Positions 7,707-16,622 of a stretch of DNA of 57,779 bases are shown here, one piece after another (the stretch's first letter is position 1; each line of letters opens with the position of its first letter). Where the stretch lies: positions 1 to 57,779 of the forward strand of contig NZ_JAJPRF010000020.1 in NCBI RefSeq assembly GCF_021206925.1. Reading direction: 5' to 3'. The DNA comes from Rhodoflexus caldus. GTDB lineage: Bacteria > Bacteroidota > Bacteroidia > Cytophagales > Thermoflexibacteraceae. A program made the translations under genes and the position numbers. The notes beneath the pieces are model-generated. The model made no database searches. It saw only the letters and a program-made list of their open reading frames with translations, and was not told where the DNA came from.

Positions 7707-9962
7707 ATGTTAAAAGCGATTTTATATTCATTTCCTGTTCAACTGCTGCTGTTTCAGTTGCGGCGCAACCTGTTGTTGCTGTCGCTTTGGGCGTTGCTGC
7801 TGGGCGTTACGGTCGGTCAATGGGGGGAAGGTTTGGGTATCCCTTACTTATTTCTTGCACCGGAGTACATGGGGCAAGCAGGTGCCGCTGCCATGTTCAT
7901 TATGGGGTTGGCTATCGGTACATTTATTATGTCCTTCCACATCACGGCCTACATTTTCGCAATCGGCAAGTTTACTTTTCTGAATTTTCTGCCGCGACCA
8001 ATGGCTTTGTTTTGCCTTAATAATGGTCTTTTGCCTTTTATTTTCAACCTGCTGTTTGTTCCTGCCTTCATACGCTATCAAACCGAATACGAATTGATAG
8101 GTCAGTCGGAGATGTTGCTGCATGTGCTGTTTTTCTTTGCCGGCCAGTTATTGGTTGTTGTTTTGTATTTTATCTATTTCCGACTGACCGGGCAGCCGCT
8201 GTTCAGCGGTTTTGGCTGGAAAGTAGATGAGCGGCTGCGCAAAACAAAAATCACACGCTACATGACTTTGCAACGTGTGCGCAATATTCGCGGGCGCGAT
8301 ACGCAATACGAGGTACATTCTTATCTGGATTTTCCTTTGAAAGTGCGGTCATTACACGGGCTGCCGCCTGTCATATTGCACGAATCGGCAAAGTTCTTAG
8401 ACCGCAATCAGCTCAATGCGCTGGTAATAGAGTTGTTCCTCTTCGCACTCTTTTTGGTATTAGGACTTTTCAGGGACAATCCTGCATTTCAAATTCCGGC
8501 TGCGGCAAGCGGAATATTGCTGTTGGCTTTGCTGATTATGCTGGCCGGAGCATTAACGTATTGGCTCAAAAAATGGGCATGGGGTGTAACCGTTATCGGT
8601 ATGCTGCTGTTCAGCGCATTGGCAACGGACAACGGGAAAAATCCCTATCACCGAGCGTTCGGCCTGAATTATGACACCATAAAGGCAGAGTACAGCCTGA
8701 AAAGATTGGAGTTGCTCAACAACGATGCTTATTATGCGGCAGATGTAGCAAGCACTTTGCATATTCTGAACAATTGGCGTGCGAAGTTTCCCAACAACAG
8801 CCCTCCCAAAATGATTTTTATTTGCACCAGCGGTGGCGGACAGCGGGCTGCCGCATGGACACTGCGCTGCTTACAGGCCTTAGACAGCACCTTTCAGGGG
8901 CGGGTTATGCAGCAAACCATGCTTATGACAGGCGCTTCGGGCGGCATGATTGGCGCGGCCTATTACCGCGAAATATACCGCAGAGTAGCCGAGGGGGAAA
9001 TTACTCATACGCAAAGCGATGAGTTTTTGGAAAGAATAGCCAAAGACCGACTGAATCCGTTAGTGCTTTCATGGATTGTAAGCGACCTTTTCCTGCCTTT
9101 TCAGGAAACCAACAAAGACTCTCTGCGCTATTTTAAAGACAGAGGCTATGCTTTTGAGCAAAAACTCAACTCCGATATGGCAGGCTGGTTAGACAAACCC
9201 TTGGCTGCCTACCGCATACCGGAACAGCGCGCACAAATTCCGATGATGATTATTGCTGCGTCGGTAATTAATGACGGGCGGCGGCTGTACTTTGCCTCTC
9301 AGCCGATTTCCTACATGAATAATGCCGCTCCTTTGGCACGCCGAACTATTCGCACACGCACAAGAGGCATAGAGTTTTTGCGATTCTTCCGACACCATCG
9401 GGCTGACAGCCTGCGCCTGACAACAGCACTCCGCATGAATGCAACTTTTCCTTATATCATGCCCAATGTATTGTTGCCCAGCGAGCCGGCCATGGAGGTA
9501 ATGGATGCCGGCCTTTCCGATAACTACGGCGTAAACGATGCTGTGCAGTTTTTGTATGTATTTCGCGAGTGGATTGCGAAAAATACCTCCGGTGTGATTA
9601 TCATCCGCATCCGCGATTCACCCAAGGAGCGCGAAATTAAGCCCTATCAGAGCCGCTCGCTGTTGTTCAAGCTGTTCTCTCCGATAGAGCATTTTCTCAG
9701 CAACATGTATTTCCTGCAAGACGGCCGCAACGACGTAGCCATTGAGTTGGCCGAAGGCTGGTTCAAAAACGATTTAAAAACCGTTGATTTTGAGTATAAT
9801 CCCTACTATTTAAACAACAACCTTGCAGATACACTCGCCCATATTCGCAAAGCCCCCCTCAGTTGGCGGCTTACTGCCCGCGAATTGGACGGCATCCGTG
9901 CCATGATTCACTCTGCCGAGAACCAGAGCGCCATGCGGAAATTGAAAGGCTATCTGAAGTAG
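7707..9962 (+). CDS. Membrane-anchored patatin-like phospholipase
   Basis: A 751-residue protein with a patatin catalytic region in its second half. The oxyanion motif SGGGQRAA is near residue 375, the nucleophile elbow GASGG near 409-413 and the catalytic aspartate in MDAGLSDNYG near 600. Patatins hydrolyse acyl esters of lipids through a Ser-Asp dyad. The first 310 residues hold about seven hydrophobic segments, so the enzyme is tethered to the membrane. The frame opens with two TTG codons, but the ATG three codons downstream is the better start. A near-consensus TATCTTTT lies at 7657-7664. It stands alone and converges on manC. Confidence 0.85.
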   Translation: MLKAILYSFPVQLLLFQLRRNLLLLSLWALLLGVTVGQWGEGLGIPYLFLAPEYMGQAGAAAMFIMGLAIGTFIMSFHITAYIFAIGKFTFLNFLPRPMALFCLNNGLLPFIFNLLFVPAFIRYQTEYELIGQSEMLLHVLFFFAGQLLVVVLYFIYFRLTGQPLFSGFGWKVDERLRKTKITRYMTLQRVRNIRGRDTQYEVHSYLDFPLKVRSLHGLPPVILHESAKFLDRNQLNALVIELFLFALFLVLGLFRDNPAFQIPAAASGILLLALLIMLAGALTYWLKKWAWGVTVIGMLLFSALATDNGKNPYHRAFGLNYDTIKAEYSLKRLELLNNDAYYAADVASTLHILNNWRAKFPNNSPPKMIFICTSGGGQRAAAWTLRCLQALDSTFQGRVMQQTMLMTGASGGMIGAAYYREIYRRVAEGEITHTQSDEFLERIAKDRLNPLVLSWIVSDLFLPFQETNKDSLRYFKDRGYAFEQKLNSDMAGWLDKPLAAYRIPEQRAQIPMMIIAASVINDGRRLYFASQPISYMNNAAPLARRTIRTRTRGIEFLRFFRHHRADSLRLTTALRMNATFPYIMPNVLLPSEPAMEVMDAGLSDNYGVNDAVQFLYVFREWIAKNTSGVIIIRIRDSPKEREIKPYQSRSLLFKLFSPIEHFLSNMYFLQDGRNDVAIELAEGWFKNDLKTVDFEYNPYYLNNNLADTLAHIRKAPLSWRLTARELDGIRAMIHSAENQSAMRKLKGYLK

Positions 9963-9982
9963 CAGCCCTTAGCAATCGGTTT

Positions 9983-11062
9983 TTACAAAAACTCTGCACC
10001 TTTGCTGTCGCGCACATCATCCAAAATGTACTTAATCTGCTGTTCTCGGTCTTTGTGGCAAATGAGCAACACGTTGTCATGCTCCACGATGATGTAGTTG
10101 TTCATCCCCTGTACTACAATCAACCGATTGGAAGAGGATTTTATCAGGCTGTTAAAAGTTTCGTAGGTGAGAATATTGCCACTGAGCACGTTTTTGTTTT
10201 CATCGTGCGGCAAATATTCGTAGAGCGATTTCCATGTGCCCAAATCAGACCAACCTAAGTTGCAAGGCACCACATACACATTTTCGGCATGCTCCATAAT
10301 GCCGTAATCAATGGAAACGCTGCGACAACGCTCATATGCCCAATAAATAGCCTGTGATTCTTCGTCGGTATAAAATTTTGGCATTACAGCCTCGAACACC
10401 TCGTGAATTTCAGGTAAATGCTGGCGGAAGGCATTAATAATGGTTTGGGTATTCCAAATAAAAATACCCGCGTTCCACACATAATCTCCGCTGTCCAAGA
10501 ATGCCTGAGCAAGTTCTTCATTAGGCTTTTCGGTAAAGGTGCGTACTTTATACACATCTTCCACGAGCAATTTCTCTTCAATGTTGATGTAGCCGTAGCC
10601 TGTATCGGGGCGCGTGGGAGTAATACCCAGCGTTATGATGGCATTGTTCTTCTGTGCTGCATGAAGCGCTGTAAGTGCTGCCTTTTCAAAAGCATCCTGA
10701 TACAACATCACATGGTCGGAGGGAGCTACCAGAATGACAGCTTTGGAGTCTTTCATGGAGATTTTATAGCTGCCGTAGGCAATACAAGGTGCTGTATTGC
10801 GCATAAAGGGCTCCAATAAAATCTGTTCTTCGGAGAAATGCGGCAACTGTTCCCGCACCAAATCGCCATAGGTTTGGTTAGTAACAATGTAGATATTTTC
10901 TGTCGGGCAGATTTTCTTAAAACGCTTCACTGTTGTTTGAAGCAGTGTTTCGCCAATACCCAATATGTCTTGAAATTGTTTGGGTCGCTCCACACGACTG
11001 AATGGCCAAAAGCGCGTACCGATACCGCCCGCCATAATGATTACATAGTGATGTTTGTTCAT
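9983..11062 (-). CDS. manC: Mannose-1-phosphate guanylyltransferase
   Basis: A 359-residue nucleotidyltransferase that makes GDP-mannose from GTP and mannose-1-phosphate, for glycans and exopolysaccharide. The signature MAGGIGTRFWPFSRVERPKQF begins near residue 11, with APSDHVM, GYGYINIE, FTEKPN, YVWNAGIFIW and GWSDLGTWKSL following in the usual order. It has only the pyrophosphorylase domain and lacks the phosphomannose isomerase domain of the long bifunctional form. The DciA-like gene lies 77 bases upstream on the same strand. Confidence 0.94.
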   Translation of the reverse strand: MNKHHYVIIMAGGIGTRFWPFSRVERPKQFQDILGIGETLLQTTVKRFKKICPTENIYIVTNQTYGDLVREQLPHFSEEQILLEPFMRNTAPCIAYGSYKISMKDSKAVILVAPSDHVMLYQDAFEKAALTALHAAQKNNAIITLGITPTRPDTGYGYINIEEKLLVEDVYKVRTFTEKPNEELAQAFLDSGDYVWNAGIFIWNTQTIINAFRQHLPEIHEVFEAVMPKFYTDEESQAIYWAYERCRSVSIDYGIMEHAENVYVVPCNLGWSDLGTWKSLYEYLPHDENKNVLSGNILTYETFNSLIKSSSNRLIVVQGMNNYIIVEHDNVLLICHKDREQQIKYILDDVRDSKGAEFL

Positions 11063-11139
11063 TGTCTATTAGTGGTTTTGAAACACACAACTGCATGAAT
11101 GCGCTTTCACCGCGCATACATTCCCATAAGATTTGAATG

Positions 11140-11460
11140 TTAAATTAACACAATTGCCCGAATGTTGGCGGCTTTCGGTTCTTTTTCTTTCAATCGCAGC
11201 AACAGTTCATCGCGCCACATGGACAGCTCTTTTCGTAAAGGCGCAGAATGTAATTTCACAAACACTTGGTTGTTGCGAATGAAAATATCGCCGAGTTGAT
11301 TGCCGAAAGCAGCCTCCAAAATATGGCGAAGGGCTTGGATGACTTGCACTTCTTCGTATTTCGCAGAAAGCCCGTAAACCTCTAACATACGGCTGATGGC
11401 TTCCTGCAAGGGCGTGGCTTCTGCTTTTCGGATAAATTCGGGGGGGAGAGACTTCGGCAC
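11140..11460 (-). CDS. DciA-like DUF721 protein
   Basis: A 106-residue protein of the DUF721/DciA type. Some members help load the replicative helicase, but the short Bacteroidota forms are not characterised. The central part ALRHILEAAFGNQLGDIFIRNNQVFVKLHSAPLRKELSMWRDELL fits the family fold, a KH-like domain with a conserved L.SA.LR.EL.. block. It precedes manC by 77 bases on the same strand, a gap that may hold a separate promoter. Confidence 0.75.
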   Translation of the reverse strand: MPKSLPPEFIRKAEATPLQEAISRMLEVYGLSAKYEEVQVIQALRHILEAAFGNQLGDIFIRNNQVFVKLHSAPLRKELSMWRDELLLRLKEKEPKAANIRAIVLI

Positions 11461-11521
11461 GGCAACAAAATTTTATAACTGAGCAGTAAGCGAGTGAGCA
11501 GTTTCAATCGTACTTTAAATT

Positions 11522-11610
11522 TTTTACCGCTGAGTTGTACGCCACGCACGCCGTGTGTTTTTCCGGCGATTCTTTCTTTTGTGTACTTGGCTGCACACTT
11601 TGCGGTAAAA
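11522..11610. repeat. TTTTACCGC...GCGGTAAAA palindromic element
   Basis: TTTTACCGC at 11522-11530 and GCGGTAAAA at 11602-11610 are perfect inverted ends. The arms continue imperfectly for about 23 bases to CCA/TGG. It fills the gap between the DciA-like and small membrane protein genes. The same words recur at 57492-57590, and GCGGTA-type words occur near 40783. Confidence 0.5.
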
Positions 11611-11648
11611 GCGAATATGCTATTCTGCCCAAATGCTTACAGGCAAAA

Positions 11649-11954
11649 TTACCGCAATAAACTACGCAACACGGCAAAAAAGAATAAAAGAGGCAAAATC
11701 AATGTCAGGCAGAGCAGACCGAAACTCACCCATTCGGACGTGATATACTCCGATTCGTGGAAGCTCAGCAATAAGCTAACGCCACAAACTGCCGCCGTAA
11801 CCAATAAAAAGAAAGACAATACTAACCAGTTGCCCGTCACAGACTTTCTCCGACGCGGCGGCTGCCGAAGGATGTGGTCAGCGCCTGTTAGCCTTCCGAA
11901 CTCATCTACGCTGAGGAACTCCGATAACTCTTGTTTTTCCTCTGTCTTTTTCAT
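11649..11954 (-). CDS. Small two-helix membrane protein, unknown
   Basis: A 101-residue protein. The first 40 residues are hydrophilic, with a basic patch PPRRRKSVTG. Two hydrophobic helices follow, at about 43-63 and 77-98, separated by SFHESEYITSE. The frame begins with a TTG two codons upstream, but the ATG at 11954 is the natural start. I recognise no family. It lies upstream of the DciA-like and manC genes, separated from them by a palindromic repeat. Confidence 0.6.
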   Translation of the reverse strand: MKKTEEKQELSEFLSVDEFGRLTGADHILRQPPRRRKSVTGNWLVLSFFLLVTAAVCGVSLLLSFHESEYITSEWVSFGLLCLTLILPLLFFFAVLRSLLR

Positions 11955-12063
11955 ATTCAAATGCTGCGATTGAAAGGTGGAAACTTTGTGGAAATCAATA
12001 GCGAAGTTGCAGCATTAGTTTAGATAAATCCATAACGATAAAAGCGGCAGATTGTTTTAAGAC

Positions 12064-13869
12064 TCATTCCAACAAATGCAGCACTTCTGCCATTTTCCCT
12101 GAAAAAGGGAAGCCCTCGCGGCAACTTGTGTATAAAATAATCACCTGATAAACCCCTGCTTGTGCAGGTTTCCCCTCAAAAGTGCCGTCCCAGCCTTGTT
12201 CGGGGTCGTTGCTGCGATACACCAAATTGCCCCAACGGTTATAAATCTGAATGTCTATGCTTTGCAGGTTCTCATGGCGAATGCGGAACAGGTTATTGGC
12301 AGGCGTGCTGTGAGGAGTAAACGCAGTAGGAATTTCAATTTGTGCCTGACAGCAGTTTGTAACCACAATGCTGTCGCGATAGGAACACCCCCCTGTTGTA
12401 GTAACTGTCAGGAAATATTTACCCAATTCGCGCACAAGCAAGGTATTGGCAGAACCAAGCACTTGCCCGCGCTCATTTTGCCAGCGATAAGTCCCCAAAC
12501 CGCGGGGAGCTTCCAGCAGTGCCGATGCTTCGCCCGTGCAAATGGTAGAGTCGCCACCGATTTGGAAAACAGGCACAGGAACTACATTCACCTGCACTTG
12601 TGCTTGTGCCTCTCCGCAGCCTTTGGCAGTAAGCCGCAGCGTGAGTGATTCGGTCGGGCGCAGCGTGCGTGTCTGTCCGGTTTGACCGTCCGACCACTCA
12701 TAAACGGGATAGCCCGCGCCTGCATCTAAGGTTACAGATTGCCCGCGACAGACGGTAACGGTAGCAGGCAAACGCAGCGGGGGAGGGCTTTGCGGCGAAA
12801 ATACCGCCTGCCCCGTTGGGTGAAGCGCTGCCAGTTTTCCTTCGGTAACGGCATAGGCGCGATAGTAGTAGGTTTGTCCCGCCTGAATTGAACGGTCTGT
12901 AAAAGCAACGGCATTGTTTACCTGTGTCAGAAATTCATAATTCGTCCCATCGGTAGAACGGTACAGGGCTGTGCCTACCGCATTGGTTGCTTGATTTTTC
13001 CACTGCAACTCAACCGCATCGCTGCCAAGGCAATTTACTGTGAGTGCCGTTACCTGTCCGTTGGGAACGGGAGCATCAAACGTAAACTGTCGGCGCTGTC
13101 CATCGGCAGTACTGTGCAAAGGCGCAACTATACCGGGGCGAATCGGATTGCTTGTATTGGCTCCTTCGGCGGCGGCAATGGGGTTGAGGCTCACTGCCAT
13201 AAACTGCGAAGGCTCATTGCCACTGCCAATGCCGATATTAATGCTGTTCAGTTCTACGGCAGACTGAACTTGCCCGTAGCGTAATTCTATGCGACCACCT
13301 GTGGCATTACCGGGTGCTGTTTCGTAAATCACAATCTGGAAAGTAGCATCTGCCGTGCGGCTGGTGTAATTGACTGCCATATCGCGGCTTTCCACAACAA
13401 GGAATCGGTTAGGAGCCGTACCACCACGCCTGAAATGCACCCTGCCCGTAGCCGATGTGCGCAAAGAACCTACTTGCTCCTGATTTTGCGGGTTGAAATC
13501 AGTACCTACAAAAGGCACAATTCGCGCATTGCCCGGAATTGCATAAGAATTGCCCGTATTGATGATGGGCTGATTGCCTAAACGGATAACGCCGTTACTG
13601 TTCACGGAAAAATCGGTATAGCGCACCCCCATAAACCAAAACTCAAAACCAATGGGAAAAACCGCACTTGAACGCAGGTGTGTATTGGGGCCGTGCACCA
13701 GCGTAGTTGTGGCAATATCCATCGGCAGCAGCGAGGAGCTTGTTGTTGTATTGAAAGCATAGTTTCCGGCGCGCTGGGCATACAAACACAGACTAAGCAG
13801 AATTATTGCGCCGAAAATCAAACAAAAAAAGAGTATTTTGCTTTTATTAAGACAGATTCGGGTTTTCAT
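12064..13869 (-). CDS. Secreted protein with T9SS type-B C-terminal domain
   Basis: A 601-residue exported protein. Residues 1-32 form a signal peptide ending near LCLYAQ. A long N-terminal region (about 33-265) has no domain I can name. A fibronectin type III-like module follows (about 270-355, with TYYYRAYAV). Ig/PKD-like segments, including CRGQSVTLDAG and YEWSDGQTG, cover about 360-500. The last 85 residues match the gliding-motility-associated type-B sorting domain: IPTAFTP at the start, IYNRWGNLVYRS and WDGTFEGKPAQAGVYQVII. Such tails direct secretion through the type IX system. The stop is followed by the small membrane gene. Confidence 0.88.
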   Translation of the reverse strand: MKTRICLNKSKILFFCLIFGAIILLSLCLYAQRAGNYAFNTTTSSSLLPMDIATTTLVHGPNTHLRSSAVFPIGFEFWFMGVRYTDFSVNSNGVIRLGNQPIINTGNSYAIPGNARIVPFVGTDFNPQNQEQVGSLRTSATGRVHFRRGGTAPNRFLVVESRDMAVNYTSRTADATFQIVIYETAPGNATGGRIELRYGQVQSAVELNSINIGIGSGNEPSQFMAVSLNPIAAAEGANTSNPIRPGIVAPLHSTADGQRRQFTFDAPVPNGQVTALTVNCLGSDAVELQWKNQATNAVGTALYRSTDGTNYEFLTQVNNAVAFTDRSIQAGQTYYYRAYAVTEGKLAALHPTGQAVFSPQSPPPLRLPATVTVCRGQSVTLDAGAGYPVYEWSDGQTGQTRTLRPTESLTLRLTAKGCGEAQAQVQVNVVPVPVFQIGGDSTICTGEASALLEAPRGLGTYRWQNERGQVLGSANTLLVRELGKYFLTVTTTGGCSYRDSIVVTNCCQAQIEIPTAFTPHSTPANNLFRIRHENLQSIDIQIYNRWGNLVYRSNDPEQGWDGTFEGKPAQAGVYQVIILYTSCREGFPFSGKMAEVLHLLE

Positions 13870-13875
13870 TGTTGC

Positions 13876-14586
13876 ATGTTGCTGGATTTCGCCTTAATGG
13901 GGGTGCTTTTTCTGCTGAGTATTCCGCTCATTTGCGGCTACTTTGCTTATACGCACGGGCGTTCATTTTGGCTATGGTTCTGCTTAGGACTCTTTCTGCC
14001 GGGCATTGCACACCTGATATTGGTTTGCCTGCCCGACAAATCCAATCCGATAGAAAAAGAACTGGAAAATATACGAATAGAAAACAGTCTTCTGGGTACA
14101 CGGCCACAATCCGGTGCCGAAAAGCGTTTTCGCAAACTCATCAACGGCAAAAAACATACCATCAGATTTTCAGGCTGTATCGTTCGCGAGGGAGAAGCCG
14201 CAGCAGCCCAAATATGGATTGATGAACGCTCGCTGCTGGAACAGTTTATGACAAGTGAAAAGCTGCTAAAAAACTATCGGTTTGAACCGCTGCCGATAGA
14301 CCTGATTATGCCGCCATCCAACCATTTACTTGGCGAGCCTGTTGCCCCTTATCAGAACTATTACAAACGTTCAGCCATTTTTGTACATCGCAACGGCGCA
14401 GGCGTGGCTACCGCCCAAATCCGCGTAAAAATTGAACCCCAAGTAGAACACATTATTTGGCACGATTTCGTACTGGAACACATGGGCGTAGAACGTCCGC
14501 TGCGCGGAATTAAAGCACTGGTTTTCAATCGCCTGCAATACATAGAGGCCTTGGACTATTTGGCAGATTTGGAAATAAGGGCTTGA
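13876..14586 (+). CDS. Membrane-anchored protein of unknown function
   Basis: A 236-residue protein with two N-terminal hydrophobic segments (about 3-22 and 32-53) and a cytosolic-looking domain of about 180 residues, with segments such as IRFSGCIVREGEAAAAQIWIDE. I recognise no family. The chosen ATG is only six bases from the start codon of the divergent T9SS cargo gene. A TATTTTG element at 13834-13840 inside that gene could be the promoter. The frame is open further upstream, but that part is antisense to the cargo gene. It precedes the RNA methyltransferase gene by 30 bases. Confidence 0.65.
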   Translation: MLLDFALMGVLFLLSIPLICGYFAYTHGRSFWLWFCLGLFLPGIAHLILVCLPDKSNPIEKELENIRIENSLLGTRPQSGAEKRFRKLINGKKHTIRFSGCIVREGEAAAAQIWIDERSLLEQFMTSEKLLKNYRFEPLPIDLIMPPSNHLLGEPVAPYQNYYKRSAIFVHRNGAGVATAQIRVKIEPQVEHIIWHDFVLEHMGVERPLRGIKALVFNRLQYIEALDYLADLEIRA

Positions 14587-14616
14587 TTTGCAGTACTTTT
14601 TGAAAATTCTACTCCA

Positions 14617-15828
14617 TTGAAATTACACCAAAACTTAGTGGGAGCAGTCGTGGAAGGGCTGCTGGCTATCTTCGGCGAAGGCCGCTATGCCGATAAAGTG
14701 ATTGAAAGCGTTCTCCGCTCTAACCCCAAGTGGGGTTCCGGCGACCGAGGTTTTATTGCAGAAACCACCTACGATATGGTACGCCACTGGCGGCTGCTGT
14801 GGTATCTGGCCGATGCAGAGCCTTCACTCAAACATCAGGCCTTATGGCAACTTTTTGGCGTTTATTGGACATGGCGCGGTTTCGAGCTGCCCGACTGGCC
14901 GAAATTTGAACGCATCAGCTCTGCCCAAATTGCGGCACGCTTTGAACAGGCACAACAAGAACCCAAACTGCTGTACTCTTTCCCCGACTGGTTAGATACA
15001 CTGGCAAGTGAGGAACTTGGCTCGGAACGCTGGGCAAAAGAAGCCGCTGCGCTTAATACACAAACACAGGTAGTGCTGCGCACCAACACGCTCAAAACCG
15101 ACCGCGACACGCTGATTCGCTTGCTGGCAGAGCACAACGTAGAAGCCTTTCCGGTTGAGCACCTGCCCGATGCAGTGGTTCTCAAAAAACGACTCAACAT
15201 ATTCGGCAATCCGCTCTACAAGCAGGGTTTGTTTGAAATTCAGGATGGTTCGTCGCAATTGGTTGCACCTTTCGCCCATGTAGCGCCCGGTATGCGGGTG
15301 ATAGATGCCTGTGCGGGTGCAGGAGGCAAAACACTGCACTTGGCAGCCCTGATGCAAAACAAGGGCAGCATTATCAGCATGGATGTAGAGGGTTTTAAAC
15401 TGGACGAACTACGCCGACGTGCCAACCGCGCCGGCATCAGTATTGCAGAAACACGACTGATTGAAAATAACAAGACCATCAAACGCCTGCGCGAAAGTGC
15501 CGACTTGGTGCTTTTAGATGCTCCTTGTTCGGGAACGGGCGTTATCCGCCGCAACCCCGACAGCAAATGGAAACTGTCGGAAGAGTTTATTGAACGCGTG
15601 CAGGAAATACAGCGCGATATTTTGCGCCGCTACAGCCAAATGACCAAACCCGGCGGCACGCTGGTTTATGCCACTTGCAGCATTCTGCCATCGGAAAACC
15701 TGCGACAGGTGGAATGGTTCTTAGATGAACCCGAGGGCAAAGACTTTACTCTGGAAGAAGAACGGGCGGTTATGCCTTCCGAATTTGGCTTTGACGGCTT
15801 CTACATGTCGCGCCTGAAACGGCGTTAG
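14617..15828 (+). CDS. RsmB/NOP2-family RNA (cytosine-5) methyltransferase
   Basis: A 403-residue SAM-dependent enzyme that methylates C5 of cytosine in rRNA or tRNA. SAM motif I is DACAGAGGKT (about 230-239). The two catalytic cysteines are C304 in DAPCSGTG and C354 in YATCS. The start is TTG: no ATG is near, and the sequence MKLHQNLV matches the usual beginning of the family. An N-terminal domain of about 130 residues precedes the catalytic fold. The target nucleotide is not determined by sequence. It is the last native gene before the AT-rich restriction-modification pair. Confidence 0.88.
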   Translation: MKLHQNLVGAVVEGLLAIFGEGRYADKVIESVLRSNPKWGSGDRGFIAETTYDMVRHWRLLWYLADAEPSLKHQALWQLFGVYWTWRGFELPDWPKFERISSAQIAARFEQAQQEPKLLYSFPDWLDTLASEELGSERWAKEAAALNTQTQVVLRTNTLKTDRDTLIRLLAEHNVEAFPVEHLPDAVVLKKRLNIFGNPLYKQGLFEIQDGSSQLVAPFAHVAPGMRVIDACAGAGGKTLHLAALMQNKGSIISMDVEGFKLDELRRRANRAGISIAETRLIENNKTIKRLRESADLVLLDAPCSGTGVIRRNPDSKWKLSEEFIERVQEIQRDILRRYSQMTKPGGTLVYATCSILPSENLRQVEWFLDEPEGKDFTLEEERAVMPSEFGFDGFYMSRLKRR

Positions 15829-15875
15829 CATCGGGCGGGGATGTATGCACTTCTATTTTAAGACAAACAAACAAT

Positions 15876-16622
15876 ATGCTTGAAACCAACCAAAAAGTAT
15901 TTGAAGATGTTGAAGGACGTTACTACTTCGCCCCTATCAAAAAGAACTTTGAGAAAAAGGTAAAGGAAGTGGGAGCAGAAAAGGCTATTTCATTCCTTAC
16001 AGAAATTATGCAAAGTTCAACAGTAGAAGTTGAAAAAACTATCCAAAAACGTATCAAAAGTGGCGAAATAAATGACGCCTCACAAACGAGAAAAGCAGTT
16101 GCAGGAAATGGTTTTCAAGGTTTAGTCGCTTATGCCTTGATTTATTTGCAAAACGAAGACTTGATAAACAAGGACTTAGTTATCACGCTAAAACCAAAGA
16201 AACACAAACTTATAGAAGACTATGCCACGATACAAGTAGGTGATGACGTGCAAAAGCCAGACGTGGATTTAATGATTTATCACAACAAGAAATTAGAAAA
16301 AGCACCCGTTTTGATTTTCTCAATGAAAACATCTTTGAGAGAAAGAGCAGGGCAAACCTATAAATGGAAACTTTTAATGGACATTGCAACATCAAAAGAC
16401 TGTATGCAAATCAAACAAAAATACGGTTTGAGTTTTGAAGTAAAGGCGGATTTTAGAGTAGGTTTCATCACGACTAATTTTTATGATGAAATTACGCAAC
16501 CGCAACAAATAGGAATGTTGAATTTCTTTGATTTTGTGTATCTAACCAAATCAGGAAAATTCAAATCACCTATCAACGAATTTTCAAAAATCGTATCAGA
16601 CCTCAAAACACTTTACAAATGA
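15876..16622 (+). CDS. Type II restriction endonuclease, BsaWI-like
   Basis: A 248-residue protein with a PD-(D/E)XK-type core. PDVD is at about 128-131, followed 18 residues later by SMKTSLRERAGQ with the catalytic lysine near K151. The S-x-K-T-S-(L/I)-R-(D/E)-R string is what I recall from BsaWI-like enzymes that cut CCGG-centred sites, but the assignment is from memory. The adjacent methyltransferase gene overlaps its stop by four bases, which makes a restriction role very likely. Base composition is far richer in AT than its neighbours, a sign of horizontal transfer. Confidence 0.75.
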   Translation: MLETNQKVFEDVEGRYYFAPIKKNFEKKVKEVGAEKAISFLTEIMQSSTVEVEKTIQKRIKSGEINDASQTRKAVAGNGFQGLVAYALIYLQNEDLINKDLVITLKPKKHKLIEDYATIQVGDDVQKPDVDLMIYHNKKLEKAPVLIFSMKTSLRERAGQTYKWKLLMDIATSKDCMQIKQKYGLSFEVKADFRVGFITTNFYDEITQPQQIGMLNFFDFVYLTKSGKFKSPINEFSKIVSDLKTLYK

